From: Oscillospiraceae bacterium
GTDB taxonomy: Bacteria > Bacillota > Clostridia > Oscillospirales > CAG-272
Direction of reading: 5' to 3'
Length of the DNA stretch: 56,452 nt
NCBI GenBank assembly: GCA_015063585.1
Contig: SVTW01000009.1
Location: 1 to 56,452 of the forward strand
The notes under the pieces were generated by a model. That model did no database searches. It was not told where the DNA came from and saw nothing but the letters and a program-made list of their open reading frames with translations. The position numbers were made by a program, and so were the translations under genes. Below are positions 42,208-50,683 of this stretch, in pieces. Position 1 is the first letter of the stretch. Each line of letters opens with the position of its first letter.

Positions 42208-42981
42208 TTATCCGAATACCTCTGCCGCCGCGATTACCTCAATGGCATCGGGGTTGATCCGATCGCGCCCGTAAGCGTCAAAAAAGAGATCGCGATAGGC
42301 GTCGGTATGCAGGTTGAAGCCAAGCGTCCAAGCCCCCCAAAAGAGGTCAACGTGGCGATCTCCTACCCCCGCGTTTCCAAGGTCGATAAAGCCGCTGGGA
42401 CGCCAATCGTCCAACAGGAAATTCGGCAGGCAGTAATCACCATGGATCAAGGTATCGTTGCGCAAAAGCGACGCGCCCTCGATTGCAACGCGATATGCCT
42501 CCTCGGCGGTGGCATATTTGGCAAAAGACAGATCAAACTGCCTCTTTTCAAAGTTCTGTCGAACGGTTTCAAAATAGGTATGCATGCGATCCGGAACAGG
42601 ACAACCGTCATGCGGCAGCTCATGCAAGCTGCGCAAAAGCTCCCCCGACAGCCGCGCGAGACGCCGGGGATCGGCAAGATAGCGTGCCGCGGTTGCGTCC
42701 TCCCCGCGCACACGGCGGGTCAGAAGCCAATCGCGCTCAAGAGAACGATAGGAAAGCACCTCGGCGGTCAGTCCGCGCCGATGAAAATAAGCTGCCAGCT
42801 CGGCTTCCCGCGCAAGCGTATGGCGCGCGGCACACTTGAGAAACAAGCCGCCGTCACGTTCGATATAAAACACACGTGCCTCGGGAGAACAACTGCTGTC
42901 ATAAACGTCCGCGCCCGATAGGAGCCCGCGAAATTCCGCGGGAAACAGCGATGGATCGGGCTTGATCTTGACTCGTGTCAT
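42208..42981 (-). CDS. APH-family small-molecule phosphotransferase (aminoglycoside 3'-phosphotransferase-like)
   Basis: A 257-residue protein-kinase-like phosphotransferase. Catalytic motifs are LIHGDYCLPNFLLDD (Brenner-type loop with catalytic Asp) and GFIDLGNAGVGDRHVDLFWG (metal Asp); the N-lobe has LFLKCAARH with the ATP-binding Lys. The C-terminal LFFDAYGRDRINPDAIE recalls APH(3')-type enzymes, and length is close to their 264. The chromosomal setting among glycan genes leaves room for a natural sugar-kinase role, so resistance is only a possibility. The frame opens at a TTG at 42993, but GAGGTG fits the ATG at 42981, 8 bp after the GH43-like gene. Confidence 0.8.
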   Translation of the reverse strand: MTRVKIKPDPSLFPAEFRGLLSGADVYDSSCSPEARVFYIERDGGLFLKCAARHTLAREAELAAYFHRRGLTAEVLSYRSLERDWLLTRRVRGEDATAARYLADPRRLARLSGELLRSLHELPHDGCPVPDRMHTYFETVRQNFEKRQFDLSFAKYATAEEAYRVAIEGASLLRNDTLIHGDYCLPNFLLDDWRPSGFIDLGNAGVGDRHVDLFWGAWTLGFNLHTDAYRDLFFDAYGRDRINPDAIEVIAAAEVFG

Positions 42982-42989
42982 CGCACACC

Positions 42990-43817
42990 TCAATATGGGA
43001 AAAACTGCGCGCGCTCCCGCCCCGCCTTATTGGGGGAATGCAGAGAGATCATGCGCGTGCCGTCCAAGCGCTCAAACAGCATGGCGTGTCCGCCGTCGAA
43101 GGCAAAACGACTTCCGAAATGCGTCCACGGTGCAGTTATTCCGTCACTTTCCGCCTCCAATACAAGATATCTGCCCTCATAAAAGCTCGACCAGATCATC
43201 TTCAGCTTGCCGCCCTCCGAGAACAGGAAGGGGCCGTCGGTCACGTAGCACGCGGGGCGGCATTCGGTGACGTATGGATTGTCCGAAGCGCGGAACAGGA
43301 GAAAAGGTGCCCCCTTAGGAGCCGCGAGATCCTCGGTCATGGGCATTGCCCATATCTCACCGTCCCGGACCTGCAGCCATTCGTGGCAGAACACAAAATA
43401 CGGTACCCCATCCTCAATCCAGAGCGTGCCGTCCAAGCACTCCCAATCCACGGGAGTGCGCGCGGTTTCGGAAAGCGGCAGGAACGCGCCGGTTGGCGTA
43501 TCGCTGACAAAAATCTGCGTGGCACGGCATTTGTCCTTTGCCTTGCAGCTTCCAAACAAATAGTACTTGCCCCGATAAATATGTACCTCGGGTGCCCAAA
43601 AATCATATTCGCCCCAAAAACCGCACGTGTCGGGATCCATTACAACGATCGGATCCTCAAAATTTTCCAGATCGTAGGTCTTATACACCGAAAACGTGTT
43701 GGTTGCCGAAATTGAGCCCTCCTTGAGCGCTGTTGTTCCGTACATATAATAGCAGTTGTTGGCGGGATCGGGGAGAATAAACGGATCTCGGATGCGGATC
43801 TCTTCACGTTTTAACAT
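42990..43817 (-). CDS. GH43-like five-bladed beta-propeller glycosidase
   Basis: A 275-residue protein matching the single-domain GH43/GH117-like beta-propellers. RIRDPFILPDPANNCYYMYGTT supplies the catalytic-base Asp11, DFWAPEVHIYRGKYYLFGS is the second blade with the classic WAPEV motif, GTLWIEDGVPYFVFCHEW is the third and TECRPACYVTDGPFLFSEGGKLKMIWSS carries the likely general-acid Glu. GH43 enzymes act on arabinosyl, xylosyl or galactosyl links. No signal peptide, so it probably acts on imported oligosaccharides. AAAGGAG precedes the ATG; 20 bp from the PHP gene. Confidence 0.85.
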   Translation of the reverse strand: MLKREEIRIRDPFILPDPANNCYYMYGTTALKEGSISATNTFSVYKTYDLENFEDPIVVMDPDTCGFWGEYDFWAPEVHIYRGKYYLFGSCKAKDKCRATQIFVSDTPTGAFLPLSETARTPVDWECLDGTLWIEDGVPYFVFCHEWLQVRDGEIWAMPMTEDLAAPKGAPFLLFRASDNPYVTECRPACYVTDGPFLFSEGGKLKMIWSSFYEGRYLVLEAESDGITAPWTHFGSRFAFDGGHAMLFERLDGTRMISLHSPNKAGRERAQFFPY

Positions 43818-43837
43818 AATCGGTCTCCTTTTTTTAT

Positions 43838-44644
43838 TTACAGCATAAACTTATCGTTCTCATTCAGATCCAAAAGATCAATCGCGCGTGTAAAAATATC
43901 ACGCGTTTTGGAAAATGCCTTTGGATGGTGCGCGTCACTGCCAAGATAGAATTTGCATCCGCATGCCTTCGCGATATGGAACATCCGAAGCACCGTGTCG
44001 GCTTCATGATCCGCAAAGCTCATGTCGGATTGATTCAATTCGATTCCGCACCCGCGCTCCGCCGCTTTGGCAAACAAACGTGCCATTTCGTCCTCCGGGA
44101 TTCGGCTGAGCGTTTCGAGATACGCGTCACGCGAAATATTGCAGAGCAAGGAACAGGCAAGGTGCGCGATTCCAACCTTATGAAATGGCAGAGGCATGTC
44201 AAGAACCGCGTCCAAACGGCGCCCCCAGAGGGCAGAACGCTTGGCGATCTGCTCTTTGGGACTCTCGTCTCCCACAAGATCAATCATATTTTTCATGTGC
44301 AGATGTGTTGTGGGAATGATTATAAAATCAAAATCATCGGCGCGCGAGAGCGGCATGCCGAGCGTGAAATGCTTGTCCATGTCGGTCTCACACCCAAACA
44401 GAAATTGCACTCCGTCCGCCTGCGGCAGAGGCAGAGATTGGCTGACGTGCGCAAAATCCTGCGGCTGATACCATGAGGACGCCCCCGCAACGGCGGTGTC
44501 CCAATAATGGTCGGTCACACAGATGCGCGAGAGCTGATTTTCACGTGCGTACTGCAAAATGCGCGCGGTCGTTTGCTCGGGATCGCGTGAGCAGGACGAA
44601 AGCTGTGAATGGATATGATAATCATGATCGATCTGAAATTTCAT
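43838..44644 (-). CDS. PHP-domain phosphoesterase (histidinol-phosphatase-like)
   Basis: A 268-residue metal-dependent TIM-like barrel of the PHP superfamily. Metal-ligand motifs are DYHIHS (His10, His12), VTDH (Asp45, His46), FGCETD, IIPTTHLHMKN, VGIAHLAC and the final YLGSDAHHP. It resembles class II histidinol-phosphatase, but no his genes are near, so a sugar- or polyol-phosphate substrate is more likely. Soluble; GAGGGC precedes the ATG. 16 bp after the nitrilase-GDPD gene; a role dephosphorylating a product of that enzyme is a plausible inference. Confidence 0.85.
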   Translation of the reverse strand: MKFQIDHDYHIHSQLSSCSRDPEQTTARILQYARENQLSRICVTDHYWDTAVAGASSWYQPQDFAHVSQSLPLPQADGVQFLFGCETDMDKHFTLGMPLSRADDFDFIIIPTTHLHMKNMIDLVGDESPKEQIAKRSALWGRRLDAVLDMPLPFHKVGIAHLACSLLCNISRDAYLETLSRIPEDEMARLFAKAAERGCGIELNQSDMSFADHEADTVLRMFHIAKACGCKFYLGSDAHHPKAFSKTRDIFTRAIDLLDLNENDKFML

Positions 44645-44660
44645 GTTGCAGCCCTCTTTT

Positions 44661-46292
44661 TCATAAATATTTGTATGTCAAAAGATCGTCCACGGCATTT
44701 CGAACCGCCAAATAATCGTTGGTGAGCACCGTGTCGATGCCCATTTCCAAATAACGGCGCGCCTCATCGGGATCGTCTGCCCAAAAAACATTGCAGCGGA
44801 TTCCGTGCGCATGCGCCCGATCCACGCTTTCCTGATTGAAATAGGGCTTGAAAAGCTGGACCTTATCCGCTCCCAACGCAATGGCGCGGTCAACGATCGA
44901 CAAGGGCTCGCGGTTTCCGTCCCAGCCCACGCAAACGGCAATGTCGGGGGCGTACGCGCGCACACGGACAATCATAGCATCGTTCGTTGTCATAAAATAC
45001 ACGTGATCCGCGCAATCGTATCTGCGAATCAACTCCACGATCTGCTCCATCATCGGATCCTCGGCATTTCGATCCCAGATCTTGACGTGAATGTTCATGA
45101 TCACACGTCCCGCAAATTTTTGCAGGATCTCCTCAAAGGTGGGAATTTTCAGACCCTTGAACGTTTCGGCATGCTTTTCGCCAAAGTCAAGCGCCTGTAA
45201 TTCCGCATACGTATGGTCGTAAATTTTTCCGCTTCCGTTGCTGACGCGGTCAAGCGTGCTGTCATGGCAGGAAACCAGCACCCCATCCTTGGTTGCCCAC
45301 AGATCCAATTCGATCTCCTCAGCCCCCAGTGCAACCGCCGCGCCAAACGCGGGCATGCTGTTTTCGGGCGCAACGGTATTAAAGCCGCGATGCGCGCAAA
45401 GACGCGGATATGGCATGCGTGTGTCGGGCAATACCACCGATGCGCCGCCGTTTCGATAGAGCCAAGGACGGCGCCCCTCCTCCACGTAGGCATAGTGCGA
45501 TTTCGGCACGCCCATATGCCCCGCGGGCTTGTAATATTTTTCGTGCGGATCGATCTCACAAATTCCCAATCCAACACGGCTCTTCATGTTGAGCAGCTCC
45601 TCCCCGCGCGGTGAAACGACCATGCTGCATCCGCAAAGCGGAGAATCCTCGGCAAGCGAGACCGACGCGCGCACCAGATACGCGTTGGTGTTGTAGCAAA
45701 GAAAGCGATTGATGATGGAAAGTGCCTCGTGCGTATCGGTACGTTGCAGCGAACAGCCCACGATCACGTCCACGTTCTCCCGCGCGATCCTTGCGAAATT
45801 CTCATAGAAATAAAAATCGTAGCAGGTCAGAAAAGCGAAGCGAAGCCCTTCAAGCTCCAGAATGTAGGGAGCAGCTACGTCATAGCTGTATGCCACGTCG
45901 AGCTCGTGTCCGCCCTCCGCGTCGGTTTTGACCTCACTCGGAGCCGGATGCGCCTTGAAATATTTGCCAACGATCTCACCCTCGCGGTTGATCGCATACG
46001 TCGTGTTGCGCACACCGTTGGGCATAACACAGCCCGCATTGACAAAAACCAATGCACGACAGCGCATTGCCGTTTCCCGCGCCTTTTGCAGCAGGACGGC
46101 ATTGTTTTTCTCAACCGCCGAATAAAAGCCATCCTTACCCTGCACGTCAGCAGGGGCATCGCTGTACTCGGGCAGAACGATCATGTCCATGCTCTCGTCA
46201 CAGCGATCCAGCCACGACAGCAGAGCGGCAAAGCAGGCATCAAGATCACGCGCATCAAAGGAATAGTGCGGCTGAATCAAACAAATTTTCAT
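44661..46292 (-). CDS. Fusion protein: carbon-nitrogen hydrolase (nitrilase) + glycerophosphodiester phosphodiesterase
   Basis: A 543-residue soluble protein made of two enzymes. Residues 1-275 are a nitrilase-superfamily amidase with catalytic Glu42 (VLPEYSD), Lys113 (GKYFKAHP) and Cys157 (FLTCYDFYF). Residues 295-543 are a GDPD barrel with His301 (HRGFNTVAPENS), Glu328 and Asp330 (EIELDLWATKDG) and His343 (CHDSTLDR). Both active sites look intact. I do not know this fusion from characterised proteins. It may cleave an amide and a phosphodiester of one N-acylated glycerophospho compound. The frame stays open to 46403, but AAAGGAG fixes the ATG at 46292. Confidence 0.88.
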   Translation of the reverse strand: MKICLIQPHYSFDARDLDACFAALLSWLDRCDESMDMIVLPEYSDAPADVQGKDGFYSAVEKNNAVLLQKARETAMRCRALVFVNAGCVMPNGVRNTTYAINREGEIVGKYFKAHPAPSEVKTDAEGGHELDVAYSYDVAAPYILELEGLRFAFLTCYDFYFYENFARIARENVDVIVGCSLQRTDTHEALSIINRFLCYNTNAYLVRASVSLAEDSPLCGCSMVVSPRGEELLNMKSRVGLGICEIDPHEKYYKPAGHMGVPKSHYAYVEEGRRPWLYRNGGASVVLPDTRMPYPRLCAHRGFNTVAPENSMPAFGAAVALGAEEIELDLWATKDGVLVSCHDSTLDRVSNGSGKIYDHTYAELQALDFGEKHAETFKGLKIPTFEEILQKFAGRVIMNIHVKIWDRNAEDPMMEQIVELIRRYDCADHVYFMTTNDAMIVRVRAYAPDIAVCVGWDGNREPLSIVDRAIALGADKVQLFKPYFNQESVDRAHAHGIRCNVFWADDPDEARRYLEMGIDTVLTNDYLAVRNAVDDLLTYKYL

Positions 46293-46327
46293 TTCAATCT
46301 CCTTTACAATGTTCCATTCCTGCGGTT

Positions 46328-46996
46328 TTAGCCGAATCGCTTTTCGTCGGCAAAATCCTCGCCCTGCCCCGTGGCAGCGCGGCGGTGTTGCGACAGGAGC
46401 CAACGAAAGACCTCATAATTGCGATAGGTGGGAGTCCACGCATTGTGCTTGGTGTCGGGATAGATCGTCAAGCGCGCGTGTCCGCCCTTTTGATTGACAC
46501 CATTGACCATTTTTTTCGACTCCTCCGCGAAAACAACGTGATCGTCCTCGCCGTGGAACGCCCAAATGGGGAGCTCGGTAAGAGTGCCCGTATTCCAATA
46601 CATACCACCGCCGCAGATCGGAACGACCGCCGCAAAATAGGTGGGCATACTCATCGCGAGCTGCCAGGCGCCGTATCCGCCCATACTGTTTCCCACCAAA
46701 TAAAGGCGGTCTCGGTCGGTAAATGCGGCGTCGGCGATCATTCGCACAAATGCCTGCAAGCGCTCGAAGCAGTCAAACCACGTGCCGCTCGCGCAATGCG
46801 GTGCAACCGAGATAAAGGGGAACTCGGCGTGCTCGTCGGTAACCACAAAAAACGCGTTTTGCTCCAACACGCCAATGTCGTTGCCGCGCGTGCCCGCACC
46901 ATGCAAAAAGAGGATCACGGGATAACGATTCCCCTTTTCATAGCCTGCGGGATAGCGTACCAAATATTGCAGTCCTTCAAAATTCAAGCATTCCAT
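46328..46996 (-). CDS. Alpha/beta-hydrolase esterase (dienelactone hydrolase / prolyl oligopeptidase-like)
   Basis: A 222-residue single-domain serine esterase. The oxyanion region is PVILFLHGAGTRGND, the nucleophile elbow GNSMGGYGAW, the acid GEDDHVV and the His TKHNAW near the end, a complete Ser-Asp-His triad. Similar small proteins remove acetyl or feruloyl groups from glycans. No signal peptide. The frame extends to 47026, but AAGGAGA is well placed for the ATG at 46996. The preceding oxidoreductase gene ends 58 bp upstream and the fusion gene starts 35 bp downstream, within one probable operon. Confidence 0.85.
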   Translation of the reverse strand: MECLNFEGLQYLVRYPAGYEKGNRYPVILFLHGAGTRGNDIGVLEQNAFFVVTDEHAEFPFISVAPHCASGTWFDCFERLQAFVRMIADAAFTDRDRLYLVGNSMGGYGAWQLAMSMPTYFAAVVPICGGGMYWNTGTLTELPIWAFHGEDDHVVFAEESKKMVNGVNQKGGHARLTIYPDTKHNAWTPTYRNYEVFRWLLSQHRRAATGQGEDFADEKRFG

Positions 46997-47054
46997 CTCA
47001 GCGTCTCCTTCTCTATGTCGAATCAAAATTTATTTCTGTTACAAGTCGCGCGGA

Positions 47055-48233
47055 TCAAACAAGATCCTTTTCATGTAAGACCACGCCCCGACTTTGCAAA
47101 ACGCTTTGCAGTGCCGACACGTCCAACGCCGCAAAATCGTCGGTCATTGCCGCCGCGGTTCCAGCCGCTTCGCCTGTGACCGCACAACACGGGATCACGC
47201 GCATGACGTCCCACAGCGTTTCATTGACCGAGGTGCAACGCCCCGCCACAATGAGATTTTTCACGGTTTTGCTGTAAAGCGTTCGGAAGGGTACCTCATA
47301 CACGGGACCGCGCCTTTTCCAATTGGAGACCATTCCAATCGAATCCTCGAAATAGGTATGCGCTTCGGTATCCGACAGCTCATATTCGCCCACGAGCTTA
47401 CGCGTCATTCGGATTTGCGGAACCGTTGCAAGCGTGGAAAGGACCGCACTCGGATCGGTTTCGCGTTTTTTAAGCCAATGCTCAAGCGTGGCTTTGTGCG
47501 AAAGGCAGACCATTTCCGAAAGCTCCTTGCCGTCAATGCCCGTAAAGCGGCGATCGATCAGGGGCTTTTTCTCTTTTCCTGTTTTTTCGGCATCGGGTAT
47601 ATCGGACGCGCCCACCGGCTGCAAACGATACCCGCTCTCATCGGTGTAATAATACCATGCCGCAAGCACGTTTCCCTGACGGAAGGTCTCGGTAGGAGCG
47701 TTTGCGAATTTCGCAACGTCACAATCTCCCGTTGCATCCACAACCGATCCAACCGCATACGCAAGCCTTCCCGTTTTGTTTTCTACGTAAAGCGTTTTTA
47801 TCTTTTCCTCGCACATCGCCACGTCCACCACGTACGTGCCGTAAAGGATCTCCACGCCGTGCTCCAAGAGCAAACGCTCGGCTAAAATGGCAAACAGCTG
47901 CGCGTTGTACTGCACCATGAAACGCGGGTCCGTTTCTCCGCGCCCGCCTTTCCCGTCCAGCCAATTTTCGGGATAGCGCGCCTCGGCACCGTAGCGGATC
48001 GAAAGCCGCAAAAGCTCCTCCGCGATTCCAAATGAGACCTGATGCCCATAACCGTCACAAAGCGGCAGATAAATGGTGATCAGCCCCGCCGTGCCAAGTC
48101 CGCCGAGCAGATATTGCTTTTCAAACAAGACGACTCGTTTTCCCGCGCGCGCGGCAGCCAATGCCGCGGAAATTCCCGCAAAGCCGCCGCCACAAACGGC
48201 AACGTCATAGATACGGTCGTGCATAGTATCCAT
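47055..48233 (-). CDS. FAD-dependent oxidoreductase (FAD_oxidored family)
   Basis: A roughly 392-residue flavoprotein. The dinucleotide motif is VAVCGGGFAGISAALAAARAGKRVVLFEK near the N-terminus, followed by YLLGGLGTAGLITIYLPLCDGYG and the FAD-contact strand GSVVDATGDCDVAKFANAP. Near the C-terminus, LIVAGRCTSVNETLWDVMRVIPCCAVTGEAAGTAAAM closes the cofactor site. Such proteins often sit in polysaccharide-use loci, where they are thought to oxidise sugars or polyols. The start is uncertain: ATGs at 48233 and 48224 and a GTG at 48251 are possible, with only weak purine-rich sequence upstream. Confidence 0.85.
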   Translation of the reverse strand: MDTMHDRIYDVAVCGGGFAGISAALAAARAGKRVVLFEKQYLLGGLGTAGLITIYLPLCDGYGHQVSFGIAEELLRLSIRYGAEARYPENWLDGKGGRGETDPRFMVQYNAQLFAILAERLLLEHGVEILYGTYVVDVAMCEEKIKTLYVENKTGRLAYAVGSVVDATGDCDVAKFANAPTETFRQGNVLAAWYYYTDESGYRLQPVGASDIPDAEKTGKEKKPLIDRRFTGIDGKELSEMVCLSHKATLEHWLKKRETDPSAVLSTLATVPQIRMTRKLVGEYELSDTEAHTYFEDSIGMVSNWKRRGPVYEVPFRTLYSKTVKNLIVAGRCTSVNETLWDVMRVIPCCAVTGEAAGTAAAMTDDFAALDVSALQSVLQSRGVVLHEKDLV

Positions 48234-48273
48234 CTTTTCTCTCTCTTTCACCTGTAATCCAAAATCAACGCTC

Positions 48274-48648
48274 TCACCCTGCCAAAAGGAAGCTTATAAC
48301 GCGCCCATCGGTTACCGTTAACGTTCCGACCTGTCCAACCTCAAAGCCGCCGTACAGATCCTCTTCAACCTCTATTTCGCGTATTTGTCCGCCGTCGTCT
48401 TGAAAAGCCACAACGAAATGCTTCACCGCAATCGGGATCTTGGTTTCGGTCCGCGTGATAAAACAGCGTTGCTCCACCACCCTCGCACGGTAGGTCAATG
48501 TGGACGGCGCAAGCTCCGCATTCGGAACCTCTGCCGCACCGCCCGAAGCGTTTCGTTTTCGATGCCGTATCAGCACAGACAGTACAGCCGCCAACAACAG
48601 GGCAAACAAAAGCCCCAAGACGAGCCACATTTTTTGAATTTCTGTCAT
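48274..48648 (-). CDS. Small membrane protein, DUF2500-like
   Basis: A 124-residue protein with one N-terminal membrane helix (WLVLGLLFALLLAAVLSVLI), a short basic and Ala-rich linker, and a beta-rich soluble domain. LTYRARVVEQRCFIT, KHFVVAFQDDGGQIREIEVEEDLYGGFEVGQVGTLTVTDGRVISF follows the DUF2500 pattern of a small modified beta-barrel. Function unknown in the family. AAAGGAGG is perfectly placed before the ATG. It is separated from the gene upstream by 103 bp, in which I see no clear promoter or terminator. Confidence 0.75.
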   Translation of the reverse strand: MTEIQKMWLVLGLLFALLLAAVLSVLIRHRKRNASGGAAEVPNAELAPSTLTYRARVVEQRCFITRTETKIPIAVKHFVVAFQDDGGQIREIEVEEDLYGGFEVGQVGTLTVTDGRVISFLLAG

Positions 48649-48751
48649 AGTGGACCTCCTTTGATGATCGCGTGAAAAGCAGTCTGCTCATGGCAAGGAC
48701 ATGCGTAAAAAGCGTAAAAAACGCGATCCATCACGCTCGAACGCATTGTAT

Positions 48752-50623
48752 TTACGGTTTTACCTCAAACGCTACGAAACCGAATGGCGGAATATCCGAA
48801 AGATACGCTTGGTTGCCGTCCAGATGCCCTTCACAGTTGATGCATCGAATGGCAGAATATGCTTTATCCAATTGCACCGTGGGGGAGAACACCGTATCCG
48901 CAAAGAAATTCCATAACCCAACCGCCAACGCGCCGTCCCCTTGCTTACACTGGATATACAAAGAGGGGGACCCGTAAACGTATGCCGGTAACGCACCGCC
49001 TCCAAGCCAAGCTGCCTGCTCTGCATATTGGCGGCCTCTTGCATAGTGCTTGAGAAGATTATCGTTCATGGAACGCGTGTTTAGGTTTATGATCAAAAAG
49101 CGCTGACGGTTTGCATTTTCATAGCGGTATGATACCGGAACCGTCCCGCTTGCCGTGTCGAGCACACTCAATACCTCGGCGGATTTTCTGAGCTTGAGGG
49201 GATAGCTGATCGCACCATTTGTCAGAATTCGATTGCCGTCCTCTAAAAACCGCTCACAGTCACCGCTCACCGCATCCCCAATCGATTCGATTCCCACGTC
49301 GATTCCGCGTTCGGTGAGAATTTCTGCCGCAGCCACGTCAAGAATCAACCCCTTGCGAAACGCTTCTGCAGGGAGGTTTCTTGCGTTCTCGTCAAATACG
49401 ATGCCACATACGCCTTCCCCCTCATAGGTTGTCGGAATGGAATTATACGCCAACGTTCCGGCGGCTTTTGAAAAGAACAGTTTTTCGATATTGACATCGC
49501 TGTTCACCTTCGTCGGCATCACCATATTGCTGATTTTTTTCATCGATTCATAAACCCGGATACCGCAAGGGACTTTGCCGCCAAACAGGCTGTCAATTGC
49601 CTTGTAGGTTTCGCGGTTTCGCTCGTGAAACTGCGCATATCCCGTTTCGTATTCGATATTGGAGAAATAATCAATACCGTACTTTAAAATGCCGTCCGTA
49701 CAGCCGGATGCTCGGATCGCAGTGTCAAAGCCCTCAAGATATGCGGCGGGACATAGGATTCGGGGTCTGGGATAGACATCACCTTCTGCCATAATTTCGA
49801 TGCCCTCAGCCCGTGTCCAGGAGCTTTCCATACGCTCAAGCTCAATCACGTCCTGTAAGGAATTGCCCCAGCTCTTTTTCACCGCCCAATAGGGCGCGCC
49901 GATTAAACGCAGCAAGGGCTTTGTTCCGCCTGCCAAAATGGTGGCAAGCTCTTTTGCGTTGGTTCCGTCAATATCCCACGAGGACATACAGGTACACAGA
50001 CTGATTCGGATATTTGGATTTACCTCATCCACAGCACGCCTGACCGCCGCCGCAAAGCTTCTGAAAGCATCGCCGTTTGCTTTTAAAAACGCATCGCGAA
50101 ACTTATTTTTCGCGCCGGACGTAATATATTTCTCCAGCTCTTGCCGTGTGGAGTGCTCACCGGTGATGCGGTTGATGGCGGCAATGTGACCGTCACAAAG
50201 GCAGGCGGGAGAATCGCTTAAAAATCCATACCGAAAATCATCGTCAAACTGAATGATATCCACACCGCACTCGGCAATGTCTTTTATGTAATCGGTGGCA
50301 AATGCAACAAAGCGTTCGTCGGTGGGACACATAAACTTTTTAATTTCCGTGCCTTTGATGGAACGCATGTTTCGAAACGTTGTGTTGTTATGGATCCAAA
50401 AAGTCCAGATCCATGCGCCAACTTCAAAGTTGTGGTCTTTGAAAAATTGACAATTGTCTGCCAAAGCTTCCAGCGCGATCCTTCTTTTATCCGGATCAAG
50501 CTCATACGTACCAAGTGCCAAAAACACACGGTTTGCATCAAATCGTTTTATTTCTTTCAGTACTTTTTCTCTGTCATTTTTTGTTGTGTTGGCGTTCATG
50601 ATCGGAACCGAAATCTTGTACAT
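48752..50623 (-). CDS. Uncharacterised TIM-barrel glycoside-hydrolase-like protein
   Basis: A roughly 623-residue soluble protein I cannot place in a numbered family. The first 350 residues look like a glycosidase barrel: FEVGAWIWTFWIHNN, CGVDIIQFDDDFRYGF, NPNIRISLCTCMSSWDIDGTNAKEL and GIEIMAEGDVYPRPR, with acidic residues at strand ends. A middle GH42-like dimer or glutaminase-like domain (YLEGFDTAIRASGCTDGILKYGIDY to about 450) and a C-terminal beta-sandwich (SYRYENANRQRFLIINLNTRS...DIPPFGFVAFEVKP) follow. AAGGTGAT supports the ATG at 50623; a TTG lies further upstream. It is the first gene of the leftward cluster. Confidence 0.7.
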   Translation of the reverse strand: MYKISVPIMNANTTKNDREKVLKEIKRFDANRVFLALGTYELDPDKRRIALEALADNCQFFKDHNFEVGAWIWTFWIHNNTTFRNMRSIKGTEIKKFMCPTDERFVAFATDYIKDIAECGVDIIQFDDDFRYGFLSDSPACLCDGHIAAINRITGEHSTRQELEKYITSGAKNKFRDAFLKANGDAFRSFAAAVRRAVDEVNPNIRISLCTCMSSWDIDGTNAKELATILAGGTKPLLRLIGAPYWAVKKSWGNSLQDVIELERMESSWTRAEGIEIMAEGDVYPRPRILCPAAYLEGFDTAIRASGCTDGILKYGIDYFSNIEYETGYAQFHERNRETYKAIDSLFGGKVPCGIRVYESMKKISNMVMPTKVNSDVNIEKLFFSKAAGTLAYNSIPTTYEGEGVCGIVFDENARNLPAEAFRKGLILDVAAAEILTERGIDVGIESIGDAVSGDCERFLEDGNRILTNGAISYPLKLRKSAEVLSVLDTASGTVPVSYRYENANRQRFLIINLNTRSMNDNLLKHYARGRQYAEQAAWLGGGALPAYVYGSPSLYIQCKQGDGALAVGLWNFFADTVFSPTVQLDKAYSAIRCINCEGHLDGNQAYLSDIPPFGFVAFEVKP

Positions 50624-50669
50624 TTTGATCACCTTACCCTTCAAATCAGATATCCATACATTATACGGA

Positions 50670-50675
50670 TCCGTT
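50670..50675 (-). promoter_or_regulatory. Possible -10 for the 41-50 kb cluster
   Basis: Leftward TATAAT without a recognisable -35 at 16-18 bp (GGTAAC). If real, it would need an activator. Confidence 0.35.
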
Positions 50676-50683
50676 GCTTTCGG

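Noticed and set aside
46293-46403. N-terminal extension of the nitrilase-GDPD protein
   Set aside because: The extra 37 codons overlap the end of the preceding esterase gene, lack nitrilase similarity and lie before a strong AAAGGAG.
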